Of a stretch of DNA of 32,949 nt, positions 24,683 to 32,902 are shown piece after piece. The stretch comes from an uncultured Ruminococcus sp. (GTDB taxonomy: Bacteria; Bacillota; Clostridia; Oscillospirales; Ruminococcaceae). Each line of letters begins with the position of its first letter. Position 1 is the first letter of the stretch. The stretch spans positions 1 through 32,949 of the forward strand of contig CALANW010000015.1 of NCBI GenBank assembly GCA_937926145.1, given 5' to 3'. A program made the position numbers and the translations under genes. The notes below the pieces were generated by a model. The model was not told the origin of the DNA. It made no database searches and saw only the letters and a list, made by a program, of their open reading frames with translations.

Positions 24683-25849
24683 ATGTCAAATAAAAAGAAT
24701 AATAAAAAAGCTTCCGCTCAGCGGCGCAAAAAGCAGCTTTCGCCCGAAGCGAAACGCCGCCAGCGCGCGGCTCAGGCTAAGATAGGTTCGTTTCTCGGTG
24801 TTGCGGCACTCGTTGTCGGAGTTGTCGTGCTGATAACGATAGGCAACAACAGCGAAGTTCCGCTCGAAATTCAGACGGACGGCTATGTATGCCTTGAAAC
24901 GCAGGACGAGAGCGGTACGCAGACCGTCATTGACGAAAACGGCGAGGTCGTTGAGGTGCAGAAGGTCACCGAAGCCGCCGAACCCGAAGACCCTCTTGCC
25001 GAAAATATACGAAAAATAAAGATAGATATCCCCGAAACGCTTCCGATAGATATGGTCATTCGCTCGGAGTATGCTATCGTCTATGATTCGACCGCAAACA
25101 AGGTGCTTTATGCGAAAAATGCGGACGAAAAATGCTACCCTGCGAGCACAACGAAAATTCTCACTTCTGCCGTAACTATTAAAAATGCGACAGACGATAT
25201 GGTTTTCAAAGTCGGCGACGAGCAGAGTATGGTCAACGAAGGTTCGAGCCTTGCGATGCTCAGTGTCGGAAACGAGCTTGACCTTAAAATGATAGTTGAC
25301 GGAATGATGCTCCCCTCGGGCAATGATGCTTCGTACTGCGCGGCGGCGAATATCGGACGTGTTCTCGGCGAGGACGAAAACCTCTCAGCTGACGGTGCTG
25401 TAAAGCTTTTTATGGACGAAATGAATAAAACGCTGAAAAATCTTGGCTGCGAAAACACCCATTTCTCCGCGCCCGACGGTTTCCACGATGCCGAACACTA
25501 CACCACCGTTAAGGATATGCTCCGAGTAACGCTTTATGCGCAGCAGTTCCCTCTGCTCGTCGAATCGGCTTCAACACCGAGCGAGTATGTGACATTCCTT
25601 TCGGGCGAGGGCGCTTCATGGGAAAATTCCAACAAGCTTATCCATGATTACAGCGACTGCTATTATATGTACGCGAACGGAATGAAAACGGGTATGACAG
25701 ATGAAGCAGGCTACTGCGTTGTTGCGACCGCAAGGCGCTTCGACCACGATGTTGTGTGCATAGTCTTCGGCGCGTCTGCGTCCGATATACGCTGGAACGA
25801 TACGATAGCGCTTCTCGATGCAGCGTTTGTACAAATAAGAACAAGTTGA
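24683..25849 (+). CDS. D-alanyl-D-alanine carboxypeptidase (S11 family)
   Basis: 388 residues. A basic N-terminus (about 30 residues) precedes one membrane helix near 36-56, then an acidic linker (about 70-112) and an S11 penicillin-binding domain. The three catalytic motifs are present: S155-T-T-K158 (nucleophile and base), S212-G-N214 and K335-T-G337. It trims the terminal D-Ala from peptidoglycan stem peptides outside the membrane. The anchor is N-terminal, unlike the C-terminal amphipathic anchor of E. coli DacA. GAGGT precedes ATG 24683. ung follows 10 bases after the stop. Confidence 0.92.
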   Translation: MSNKKNNKKASAQRRKKQLSPEAKRRQRAAQAKIGSFLGVAALVVGVVVLITIGNNSEVPLEIQTDGYVCLETQDESGTQTVIDENGEVVEVQKVTEAAEPEDPLAENIRKIKIDIPETLPIDMVIRSEYAIVYDSTANKVLYAKNADEKCYPASTTKILTSAVTIKNATDDMVFKVGDEQSMVNEGSSLAMLSVGNELDLKMIVDGMMLPSGNDASYCAAANIGRVLGEDENLSADGAVKLFMDEMNKTLKNLGCENTHFSAPDGFHDAEHYTTVKDMLRVTLYAQQFPLLVESASTPSEYVTFLSGEGASWENSNKLIHDYSDCYYMYANGMKTGMTDEAGYCVVATARRFDHDVVCIVFGASASDIRWNDTIALLDAAFVQIRTS

Positions 25850-25859
25850 GGAAATTAAA

Positions 25860-26531
25860 ATGGTCAATATAGGAAACGAATGGGACGAGCTTTTGAAAGG
25901 CGAATTCGACAAGGAATACTACCTCAAACTCCGACAGTTCCTTATCAGCGAGTATTCGCACTACAGAATTTATCCGAATATGTATAACATTTTCAACGCG
26001 CTGAAATATACATCTTACAGCGATGTTAAAGCGGTCATTCTCGGACAAGACCCTTACCACCAGCCGGGTCAGGCGCAGGGACTTTGCTTCTCCGTGCAGA
26101 AAGGCACACCTCAGCCGCCCTCGCTCCAGAATATTTTCAAGGAGCTGAAAAGTGACCTCGGCATCGAACCTCCGCACCACGGCGAGCTTATCTCGTGGGC
26201 GCAGAATGGCGTTTTGCTTATGAACACGGTGCTGACCGTTCGTGAGGGACAGCCGAATTCGCATAAGGGCAAAGGCTGGGAAATTTTCACCGACCGAGTT
26301 ATACAGCTTCTCAACGAGCGCGAAAAACCTATGGTCTTCATACTTTGGGGCGGAAATGCGCGCTCGAAAAAGTTGCTCATAACAAATCCTGCGCACCTTA
26401 TCCTCGAATCTCCGCACCCAAGTCCGCTTTCCGCTTACAACGGATTTTTCGGCAACAGACATTTTTCAAGGACGAATGAGTTCCTTATTTCAAGGGGCAT
26501 CGAGCCTATCGATTGGAGAATACCCGAATAA
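25860..26531 (+). CDS. ung: Uracil-DNA glycosylase, family 1
   Basis: 223 residues, the normal length. It removes uracil from DNA to start base-excision repair. G-Q-D-P-Y-H has the water-activating D64, and H-P-S-P-L-S holds the transition-state His (H186). G-V-L-L-M-N and the P-P-S-L-Q-N segment are also canonical. The start is ATG 25860 with GAGGAAA upstream. It lies in one operon with the carboxypeptidase gene, a pairing with no obvious functional link. Confidence 0.97.
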   Translation: MVNIGNEWDELLKGEFDKEYYLKLRQFLISEYSHYRIYPNMYNIFNALKYTSYSDVKAVILGQDPYHQPGQAQGLCFSVQKGTPQPPSLQNIFKELKSDLGIEPPHHGELISWAQNGVLLMNTVLTVREGQPNSHKGKGWEIFTDRVIQLLNEREKPMVFILWGGNARSKKLLITNPAHLILESPHPSPLSAYNGFFGNRHFSRTNEFLISRGIEPIDWRIPE

Positions 26532-26536
26532 AAAAA

Positions 26537-26566
26537 TTGCCGTTTGGCGAAAGTTCCAAACGGCAA
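26537..26566. terminator. Bidirectional terminator between ung and the M23 peptidase gene
   Basis: Perfect TTGCCGTTTGG / CCAAACGGCAA stem between converging genes. The - strand has TTTTTTT directly after the hairpin, the + strand only TAATTAT, so it is stronger leftward. Confidence 0.85.
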
Positions 26567-26593
26567 TAATTATAGCAATAATTATAATAAATT

Positions 26594-27301
26594 TTAGCTT
26601 CCCTCACCCGAGATAAGAGCGATAGGGTCGATCCACTCGCCGTTCTTTTTGAGCGAGAAGTGGAGATGCGTTTCATCGTCGATCTCGCTTTCGGCGGTGT
26701 CACCGATGCTGCCGATGACCGTTCCTGCGGAAACGGTCTGACCCGAAGTCACGGCGATATCCTCCGAGAGATTGGAGTAAAAGCCGATAAGTCCGTTGCC
26801 GTGGTCAATTTCAACAGTCGCGCCGAGCATAGGGTCGTTGTAGACCTGCGTTACCGTGCCCGAGGTCATGCTCTTGACCTTTTCGCCCATTTTGCCTGCG
26901 ATGTCAACGCCGTCGTGAGTTTTCCAGACGTTGAGAGTTTTCGACTTGACGAGCTCACCGTCCGAAAATTCGCATACGATCTCGCCGTTCACGGGACGGA
27001 CGAAAACATTGTATGCACTGCTTTTCTGCGTCTGCTCGGTTTCGGCAGGCTCGGCGGCAGTGGTTTCCTCGGGCGCTTTCTCGGTCTTCTTGACCTGTTC
27101 CTGCTCGGCGTTTGCCTGCTCCGCACCGTCAGCCTTTTCGGTAACGCTCGGCTTGTTCATATCGATAAGCTCCTCATTGAGCTTGTCCGCCGCCTTTCGG
27201 TAGGAATAGAGTCCGATACCGCCAGCCGCAAGGATACAAACGCACAAAGCGGATATAAAACCTTTTCCGCCGAGATTTTCTTTGCTGAAAAATTTTTTCA
27301 T
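26594..27301 (-). CDS. M23 metallopeptidase, SpoIIQ-like
   Basis: 235 residues. One N-terminal membrane helix (about 14-33), a Glu/Ala/Thr-rich linker (50-95) and a LytM/M23 domain. The zinc ligands H129 and D133 (T-H-D-G-V-D-I) and H214 of H-L-H-F are all present, so it is probably an active peptidoglycan endopeptidase rather than a degenerate one. Size, a single anchor and the closing G-E-W-I-D-P motif resemble SpoIIQ of spore-forming clostridia, which faces SpoIIIAH across the forespore septum. That assignment is tentative because the linker is not conserved. AAAGGTGG precedes ATG 27301. Diverges from the 27413 gene. Confidence 0.85.
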   Translation of the reverse strand: MKKFFSKENLGGKGFISALCVCILAAGGIGLYSYRKAADKLNEELIDMNKPSVTEKADGAEQANAEQEQVKKTEKAPEETTAAEPAETEQTQKSSAYNVFVRPVNGEIVCEFSDGELVKSKTLNVWKTHDGVDIAGKMGEKVKSMTSGTVTQVYNDPMLGATVEIDHGNGLIGFYSNLSEDIAVTSGQTVSAGTVIGSIGDTAESEIDDETHLHFSLKKNGEWIDPIALISGEGS

Positions 27302-27412
27302 TGGTTATGTCCACCTTTCATTAAATAGGTAACTTATTATAAGGCAAAAGCCTTTTCAAAGCATAGTTTTGACAGCAATGCTATTTTTATACCAAAAACA
27401 GAGGAGAAATTT

Positions 27413-28105
27413 ATGAGCGATATCATAAACGAGATAGAAAACGAGCTTTTGGCGCTCCAAGACGAAAAATACCGTGATTTCAGCGCCTCGCTCGTGCCGA
27501 CGCTTGACAAAAACAGCTTCATCGGCGTTCGCAGTCCCGAGCTTCGCAGGCTTGCAAAAAAATATGCGAAAGATGAGTGCATCGAAGCGTTCCTTTCCGC
27601 ACTTCCGCACAAATATCAGGAGGAAAACACTCTCCACGGCTTTATAATTTCGCTTGAAAAAGACTTCGATAAAGCAATAGCGGAAACCGAACGCTTCCTG
27701 CCGTATATAAACAACTGGGCGGTATGCGACGGAATTTCGCCGAAAATTTTTGAGAAAAACAAGCCTGCGCTTCTTGAATATATAAAAAAGTGGATAAAGT
27801 CGGACGAAACCTACACCGTTCGCTTTGCGATAGGAATGTTGATGCGGCATTTCCTCGATGAAGAATTTGAACCGTGGCAGATGGAGCTTGTCATTTCGGT
27901 GGATTCGGAAGAATATTATATCCGAATGATGCAGGCATGGTATATGGCGACCGCATTTGCGAAGCAGTATGACGCCGCTTTTGAGGTGATAAAGGCGAAA
28001 AAGCTGCCGAAACAGACGCACAACAAGTCTATACAAAAGGCTGTCGAAAGCTACCGTATCACGGACGAACGGAAAGAAATTTTGAAAGGGTATAGGATAA
28101 AATAA
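27413..28105 (+). CDS. AlkD-like DNA alkylation repair protein
   Basis: 230 residues, all-helical, with the HEAT-like repeat pattern of the AlkD family (G-V-R-S-P-E-L-R-R-L-A-K near residues 38-49; N-N-W-A-V-C-D-G near 100-107; Y-I-R-M-M-Q-A-W-Y near 165-173). The conserved Asp in the W-A-V-C-D segment and nearby Trp residues belong to the site where family members remove bulky or positively charged alkylated bases without base flipping. GAGGAG precedes ATG 27413. The small 28122 gene follows closely and may be cotranscribed. Confidence 0.9.
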   Translation: MSDIINEIENELLALQDEKYRDFSASLVPTLDKNSFIGVRSPELRRLAKKYAKDECIEAFLSALPHKYQEENTLHGFIISLEKDFDKAIAETERFLPYINNWAVCDGISPKIFEKNKPALLEYIKKWIKSDETYTVRFAIGMLMRHFLDEEFEPWQMELVISVDSEEYYIRMMQAWYMATAFAKQYDAAFEVIKAKKLPKQTHNKSIQKAVESYRITDERKEILKGYRIK

Positions 28106-28121
28106 AGATTTGGGGGATAAA

Positions 28122-28538
28122 ATGAATATTTCCGCATTACTTGAAATATTGAAAGGTCGTTCGGTGTATGACATCGGCGCGGCGGCGGATATGCTTTGGA
28201 TAAATATTGAGGACAGGTATGCAATAGATATCCAGTCGCCATTCAGAGTGACAGTGAACGGCAGAATAGTTCTGTCAAATACGGAATTGTATTTGGAGCA
28301 GGACGATGTAAAGCAAAGCATTTCAAAATGCAGATCGTTGTTGGAGCTTCCCTGCAAAATAGAAAATATCCGAATTGCCGCTCATAATGACCTGCACATA
28401 TCCCTGTCGAACGGCGGCATCATAGAGACCTTTACAAATTCGGCAGACGGGGAAGATGAACAATGGCGGATATTTGAACGGCATAATGATGAAAAGCCGC
28501 ATTACGTTGCATATCCGTTTGAAATTTGCGAGGAGTAG
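28122..28538 (+). CDS. Hypothetical 138-residue protein
   Basis: A soluble protein of mixed strands with the pattern M-L-W-I-N-I-E-D-R-Y-A-I-D-I-Q-S-P-F-R, then V-N-G-R-I-V-L-S, and a final W-R-I-F segment. I have seen this pattern in small uncharacterised Firmicute proteins but cannot name a function. I start it at ATG 28122, where GGGGGA lies 5 bases upstream; the frame also opens at TTG 28110, which lacks a site. It lies 16 bases after the AlkD-like gene. Confidence 0.65.
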   Translation: MNISALLEILKGRSVYDIGAAADMLWINIEDRYAIDIQSPFRVTVNGRIVLSNTELYLEQDDVKQSISKCRSLLELPCKIENIRIAAHNDLHISLSNGGIIETFTNSADGEDEQWRIFERHNDEKPHYVAYPFEICEE

Positions 28539-28553
28539 TTTTGCCGAAATGAG

Positions 28554-28581
28554 TTGACATTTTCCGCATTTCGGCTATAAT
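28554..28581 (+). promoter_or_regulatory. Promoter of the SGNH hydrolase region
   Basis: Perfect TTGACA (28554-28559), 16-base spacer, perfect TATAAT (28576-28581). Confidence 0.75.
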
Positions 28582-28617
28582 TATATTAGGAAAATTAACA
28601 GTATAGGAGTTATAACT

Positions 28618-29388
28618 ATGTTTGATATCGATTTTTCAAAACTTCATTTCGGCGTTGACGGCGACAGCATCACGCAGGGCAACCAGTGGTCTTATCATGT
28701 TTACAAAAATCTCGGCTTTGCTTCGCACCACAATGTTGCGGTCGGCAGCTCCGTTTGGTATAAGAGAGTTCTGACCTGCGAAAAGGGCAGCGTTGAAACT
28801 CAGGATTTCAATGCCCCCGATTTTGCGGGAATAAGCGACGGCTGGGAGCCTACGGACGACCTCGTTGAATTGCAGAAGCGTGCAAATAACTGTGCAGTTG
28901 TACATATCCAGCGTTTTATCGCAGAGGTAAAGAGCGGCGAACACCCTGTTCCCGATGTTTTCGCATTCGCAATGGGTACGAACGACCTCATCGGAGACCT
29001 TGGCGACCCCGACAAGGCTCTCACGGGAAAGTCGCTTGAAAACAATGAAAATATCGACCTTTTCACCGAGGCAGGAGCTATGCGCTGGTGCTTGCAGACG
29101 ATAATGGAAGAGTATCCACAGGCGAGAGTTTTCGTGCTTACGCCGATTCAGACCGCAACACCTGAGCATAATGCAAAGATCGAAAAGCAGATCGAAATTA
29201 TGCGCAGGGTCGCAGGTGCGATGAGCGCGCAGGTCATCGACTGCTTCCACAACAGCGGAATCTGCGAAAAGTTTGAGGTCATCGGCGGCACGGGCAAGTA
29301 TCTCCGTGACGGACTTCACCCCGATGTTCCCGGACAGACCCTTGAAGGAGCTTACGCATCAAAGGAAATACGCAACAATTTATTCTGA
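28618..29388 (+). CDS. SGNH/GDSL-type hydrolase, cytoplasmic
   Basis: 256 residues. D-G-D-S-I-T-Q-G gives the block I nucleophile S17; block III G-T-N-D has N122; D231-G-L-H234 is the catalytic Asp-His pair. The family removes acyl groups from sugars or lipids. No signal peptide, so the enzyme acts inside the cell, perhaps on imported acetylated oligosaccharides (inference). AGGAG precedes ATG 28618. A hairpin at 29411-29439 separates it from the second SGNH gene. Confidence 0.88.
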   Translation: MFDIDFSKLHFGVDGDSITQGNQWSYHVYKNLGFASHHNVAVGSSVWYKRVLTCEKGSVETQDFNAPDFAGISDGWEPTDDLVELQKRANNCAVVHIQRFIAEVKSGEHPVPDVFAFAMGTNDLIGDLGDPDKALTGKSLENNENIDLFTEAGAMRWCLQTIMEEYPQARVFVLTPIQTATPEHNAKIEKQIEIMRRVAGAMSAQVIDCFHNSGICEKFEVIGGTGKYLRDGLHPDVPGQTLEGAYASKEIRNNLF

Positions 29389-29410
29389 TAAAGACAAAAC
29401 CGATAAAGAC

Positions 29411-29441
29411 AAAAGCCGCACAAAAAGTATGCGGCTTTTGA
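29411..29441 (+). terminator. Terminator or attenuating hairpin between two SGNH genes
   Basis: Perfect AAAAGCCGCA / TGCGGCTTTT stem with a 9-base loop, then GATTTT. It lies only about 27 bases before the next start, so it may reduce rather than block read-through. Confidence 0.7.
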
Positions 29442-29465
29442 TTTTGCAGTTTAAAGGAGAAAATT

Positions 29466-30617
29466 ATGGAAAACATAAAGTGGGTATGCGCGTGGGGAAA
29501 TGCTATCTCTATCGCAGAGCGCAGACCCGAGAACTACGCAAAGGATCTGACTCTTCGTTATCCCGTCAGCATACCCTTTGCAGGAAATAAAATTCGCCTT
29601 CATTTCGATAACTTCTGCTCAAGCGAGGACGTTATCCTCAACCGTGTGAGCGTTGCCCTCGGCGCAGGCGGAAGCCTTATCCACCCCGAAACCTCGACCC
29701 CCGTTACATTCGGCGGCAGACCCGATGTTATTCTTCACGCAGGCGAGGACTTATACAGCGATGAGATAGAATTCACCGTCGGTGCAGGTGATGATATCGC
29801 AGTTTCGTTCTATCTCAAAGGCTTCACCGAGATGCGCTCGGGCGTTGTTATCACAGGCCCTCTTTCGAGAGCGTTCTTCGCTATCGGCGACTGTACGCAG
29901 GAAAAGGAACTCCCCGAGGACACCTCGAAAACCACGAACACATACTATTTCCTTTCGGGCGTTGACGTTCTCACGAGTGACGAGAACAAGGCGCTGATCT
30001 GCTTCGGCGACTCTATCACGGCGCAGAGCTGGCCCGATTATCTGCTTATCCGCACGGCGGCGCTCGGTCTGACGCACCGCTCCGTTATAAGACGTGCGGC
30101 GAGCGGCACAAGAATCCTCCGTCAGTATGACAACATCACCTACGATTCCTACGGCTTGAAAGGCTCGGTGCGTTTTCCGCGTGAGATAAAAGTCGCAGGC
30201 GCAGACGGCGTTCTCATTCAGCACGGCATCAACGACATTATCCACCCCGTTGGCGTAATGGAGAACAAGTTCCGTCCGTGGAGCGACCTCCCGACAGCAG
30301 AGGATCTCATCGAGGGTATGCGCGGCTACATAAAGACCGCCCGTGAGCAGAACCTCAAAGTTTATGCAGGAACGCTTCTGCCTATCTACGGCTGGCGAAC
30401 CTACGCTGATTTCCGTGACAAGCTTCGCTGTGAGTTCAACGATTGGATAAGAACTACGGACGAGATCGACGGCTGTGTTGACTTCGATGCGGCGCTCCGT
30501 GACCCCGAAAATCCTGCCGCTTTTGCCCCGGGCTATGACAGCGGCGACCACCTCCACCCGAGCGCAAAGGCTTATGAAAAAATGGCGGCGGTAGTCCCCG
30601 AGGAGCTTCTCCGATGA
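29466..30617 (+). CDS. Two-domain SGNH hydrolase (carbohydrate esterase-like)
   Basis: 383 residues. Residues 1 to about 165 are a beta-rich domain (jelly-roll-like, as in CE2-type esterases), and residues about 175-383 an SGNH domain: F-G-D-S-I-T with S183, H-G-I-N-D as block III, and D361-H-L-H364 as the catalytic pair. It is probably a deacylase of carbohydrate; the absence of a signal peptide makes it intracellular, unlike secreted CE2 enzymes. AAAGGAG precedes ATG 29466. Its stop overlaps the TraX-like start as ATGA. Confidence 0.88.
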   Translation: MENIKWVCAWGNAISIAERRPENYAKDLTLRYPVSIPFAGNKIRLHFDNFCSSEDVILNRVSVALGAGGSLIHPETSTPVTFGGRPDVILHAGEDLYSDEIEFTVGAGDDIAVSFYLKGFTEMRSGVVITGPLSRAFFAIGDCTQEKELPEDTSKTTNTYYFLSGVDVLTSDENKALICFGDSITAQSWPDYLLIRTAALGLTHRSVIRRAASGTRILRQYDNITYDSYGLKGSVRFPREIKVAGADGVLIQHGINDIIHPVGVMENKFRPWSDLPTAEDLIEGMRGYIKTAREQNLKVYAGTLLPIYGWRTYADFRDKLRCEFNDWIRTTDEIDGCVDFDAALRDPENPAAFAPGYDSGDHLHPSAKAYEKMAAVVPEELLR

Positions 30618-31354
30618 CGAAGTTCAAGGGTATAAGCTCGTTCACTCTCCATATCCTTGCGATGCTTTTTATGCTCTGCGACCACCTTTGGGCAACGCTT
30701 TTCCCTGCGGCTGAATGGCTCAGCTGCATCGGCAGGCTTGCGTTCCCGATATTCGCGTTTATGATAGCGGAGGGTTATTCTCACACCTCAAACGTGAAAA
30801 AATACATTCTTCGGCTTCTGATATGTGCAGTGATAACCGAAGTTCCGTTCGACCTTTTCTACGGCGGAACGGTGTTCTATCCGTTTCATCAGAATGTACT
30901 GTGGACTTTTCTCATTGCTTTGCTCACAATAATTCTCATCGAAAAGGCGCTAAAGCTGAAAAAGCGTTTTCTCGGCTGGGTGCTGGCGGCGGTCACAGTG
31001 CTTGTGAGCTATGCTGTGGGAACGCTTGCAATGGTCGATTACTACGGCGCAGGCGTTTTGACGGTGCTTGTGTTTTACTTTTTCCGTGAGCGGAAGTGGC
31101 AAAGCTTCGCGGCGCAGTTTGTATGTCTTGCCGTGATAAACGTCGGTATGCTCAAAGGAATGTACTACACGTTCACGATTGCAGGACACGAATTTGAGCT
31201 TGCACAGCAAAGTCTTGCGCTCTTTGCACTTATCCCGATATGGCTTTACAATGGCGAACGCGGCTATCATTCACGGTGGTTCAAGTGGTTCTGCTATGCT
31301 TTTTACCCTGCGCATTTGATGATCTTATATATTGTTTTAAATATTTTGACGTAA
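30614..31354 (+). CDS. TraX-family membrane protein
   Basis: 246 residues with about 7-8 membrane helices. A conserved opening L-H-I-L-A-M-L-F-M-L-C-D-H-L-W and a G-R-L-A-F-P-I-F-A-F-M-I-A-E-G motif identify the TraX family. F-plasmid TraX acetylates pilin; chromosomal Firmicute members are presumed membrane acyltransferases of unknown substrate. There are no conjugation genes here. The gene is translationally coupled to the SGNH esterase gene, which suggests an acylation/deacylation pairing (inference). A very strong terminator follows. Confidence 0.9.
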   Translation: MTKFKGISSFTLHILAMLFMLCDHLWATLFPAAEWLSCIGRLAFPIFAFMIAEGYSHTSNVKKYILRLLICAVITEVPFDLFYGGTVFYPFHQNVLWTFLIALLTIILIEKALKLKKRFLGWVLAAVTVLVSYAVGTLAMVDYYGAGVLTVLVFYFFRERKWQSFAAQFVCLAVINVGMLKGMYYTFTIAGHEFELAQQSLALFALIPIWLYNGERGYHSRWFKWFCYAFYPAHLMILYIVLNILT

Positions 31355-31394
31355 AAAATCCCCCAAGAAGAAATTTTCTTTTTGGGGGATTTTT
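31354..31394 (+). terminator. Strong terminator after the TraX-family gene
   Basis: AAAAATCCCCCAA pairs with TTGGGGGATTTTT; the hairpin begins at the stop codon. Confidence 0.92.
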
Positions 31395-31878
31395 GCGGTT
31401 GCTGATCAACGGGTTTGACAAAATTCCGTAGGGGTTGATTCTATATCCGTCCGTACGCAAATGATGAAATTCTCTAATGTTTTCCAAAATCTTGTAGGTG
31501 ACGGATTTCCCGTCCCGCGCCGTAAGGCGTTTATGAAATAAAAGAACTATGTTCATATCCCACCGCCGTTCAAACGTTGTCGGCTTAAAACGTTTGTCGC
31601 TTTGTTCCTCACGTTTATTCGCCGAGGATAGTTTGTTTAAGGAAAACAGAATGGCGCAATTCACATTTTTTAGGTTTACGAAACGGATTTCTCACGTTCT
31701 GTTTTACCTTTTTTGTGAATTGCGCCTTTTTATTTGTTAGTGATTATGCTATTGCAACTAACGTTATGCTGTTAGTTTAGAGTGTTTCGCTCTCTGCGGA
31801 GAGCGACAAGGGCGGCTTCTCGCCCCCTTGACCCCTCGCAAGCTGTGCTCAGCTTGACCAGCTGGTTTGCTTCGCAAT
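31395..31878. other. Hairpin-rich intergenic segment, possible mobile-element remnant
   Basis: About 480 bases between converging genes. The - strand has a 127-codon frame (31664-31281) that runs back through the terminator into the TraX-like gene, so it is not a normal gene, though part of it (about 31570-31410) reads protein-like. At 31643-31726 there are two overlapping inverted repeats, and at 31758-31866 a row of five small hairpins. I cannot name the element. Confidence 0.45.
31653..31730. terminator. 13-bp inverted repeat with T tract, possible long-loop terminator
   Basis: GGCGCAATTCACA (31653-31665) pairs perfectly with TGTGAATTGCGCC (31714-31726), followed by TTTTTATTT on the + strand and by ATTCTGTTTT on the - strand. 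The 48-base loop is long for a terminator. Confidence 0.5.
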
Positions 31879-32868
31879 TTAGAGCATTTCCTTACGGAGT
31901 TCTGCGCCGCTCTTGGGGGAGAGGTATGCAGGTGCGATATCAAACACGGTTCTTGCGCCTGTCTGACCCTCTCTTGAAAGTCTTACTGCTGCTCTTGCGT
32001 ATGCAACGAGAATGCTCGATGTGAACTCGGGGTTAGAGCCAAGCTTGAGCGAATACTCGATAACGTGTGAAGTTTCCTTATTCACGCCCGTTTTGCCGCT
32101 GCGGATAACGAAGCCGCCGTGCGGAAGTCCGCTGTGGTCGCGCTTCATTTCTTCTGCTGTGATGAAGTGAACTGTTGTATCGTAATCAGCGAAGTAGTTA
32201 GGCATTTCCTTGATAGTCTTTTCGATAAGAGCCTTATCAGCGCCGTCCTTTGCAACTACGAAGCATTCTCTTGTATGCTTCTGACGGGTCGTAAGGGTTG
32301 GGTTAGAGCCGCTTCTTACAGCTTCAACTGCGGATTCTACGGGGATAGTGTACTGACGGGCATCGGCAACGCCCTCGATGCGGCGGATAGCGTCGGAATG
32401 ACCCTGGCTTACGCCCTTGCCCCAGAATGTATAGTTTTCGCCCTCGGGGAGAATAGAGCTTGCATAAAGTCTGTTTACGGAGAACATACCCGGATCCCAG
32501 CCCACGGAGATGATGCTTACGTTGCCGCCCTTCTTTGCAGCAGCGTCAACTGCATCGAAGTACTCGGGGATCTTTGCGTGTGTATCGAAGCTGTCGATAG
32601 TATTGAACATTTCGGCAAGCTTTGGACCCTGAACGGGGAGGTCTGTTGCGCTGCCTCCGCAGAGAATAAGGATATCAACGTCGTTCTTGTGTGCTTCAAG
32701 GTCGTTGATAGAATATACGGGAACATTTTCTGTGAGAATTTTGAGAGTTGACGGGTCACGTCTTGTGAAAACGCAGGCAAGCTCCGTGTCGGGGGTCTGT
32801 CTGATTGCAAGTTCAGTTCCTCTGCCGAGGTTGCCGTAGCCAACGATGCCAATACGAATTTTACTCAT
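31879..32868 (-). CDS. ddh: meso-diaminopimelate dehydrogenase
   Basis: 329 residues, the usual length. It makes meso-diaminopimelate in one NADPH-dependent reductive amination of tetrahydrodipicolinate, feeding lysine and peptidoglycan synthesis. The N-terminus I-R-I-G-I-V-G-Y-G-N-L-G-R-G is the Rossmann loop, then V-F-T-R-R (NADP phosphate-binding Arg residues); S-V-G-W-D-P-G-M-F and G-K-G-V-S-Q-G-H-S-D-A are signatures of Ddh. GGAGGAAG precedes ATG 32868. A TATAAT lies on the - strand at 32897-32892; its -35 region falls in the odd sequence at the window edge. Confidence 0.96.
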   Translation of the reverse strand: MSKIRIGIVGYGNLGRGTELAIRQTPDTELACVFTRRDPSTLKILTENVPVYSINDLEAHKNDVDILILCGGSATDLPVQGPKLAEMFNTIDSFDTHAKIPEYFDAVDAAAKKGGNVSIISVGWDPGMFSVNRLYASSILPEGENYTFWGKGVSQGHSDAIRRIEGVADARQYTIPVESAVEAVRSGSNPTLTTRQKHTRECFVVAKDGADKALIEKTIKEMPNYFADYDTTVHFITAEEMKRDHSGLPHGGFVIRSGKTGVNKETSHVIEYSLKLGSNPEFTSSILVAYARAAVRLSREGQTGARTVFDIAPAYLSPKSGAELRKEML

Positions 32869-32902
32869 TTTACTTCCTCCAAATTAATAAAATTATAACT
32901 TA

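Noticed and set aside
31281..31664. A 127-codon leftward frame
   Set aside because: It crosses a strong terminator and ends inside the TraX-like gene; kept only as a possible relic, not as a gene.
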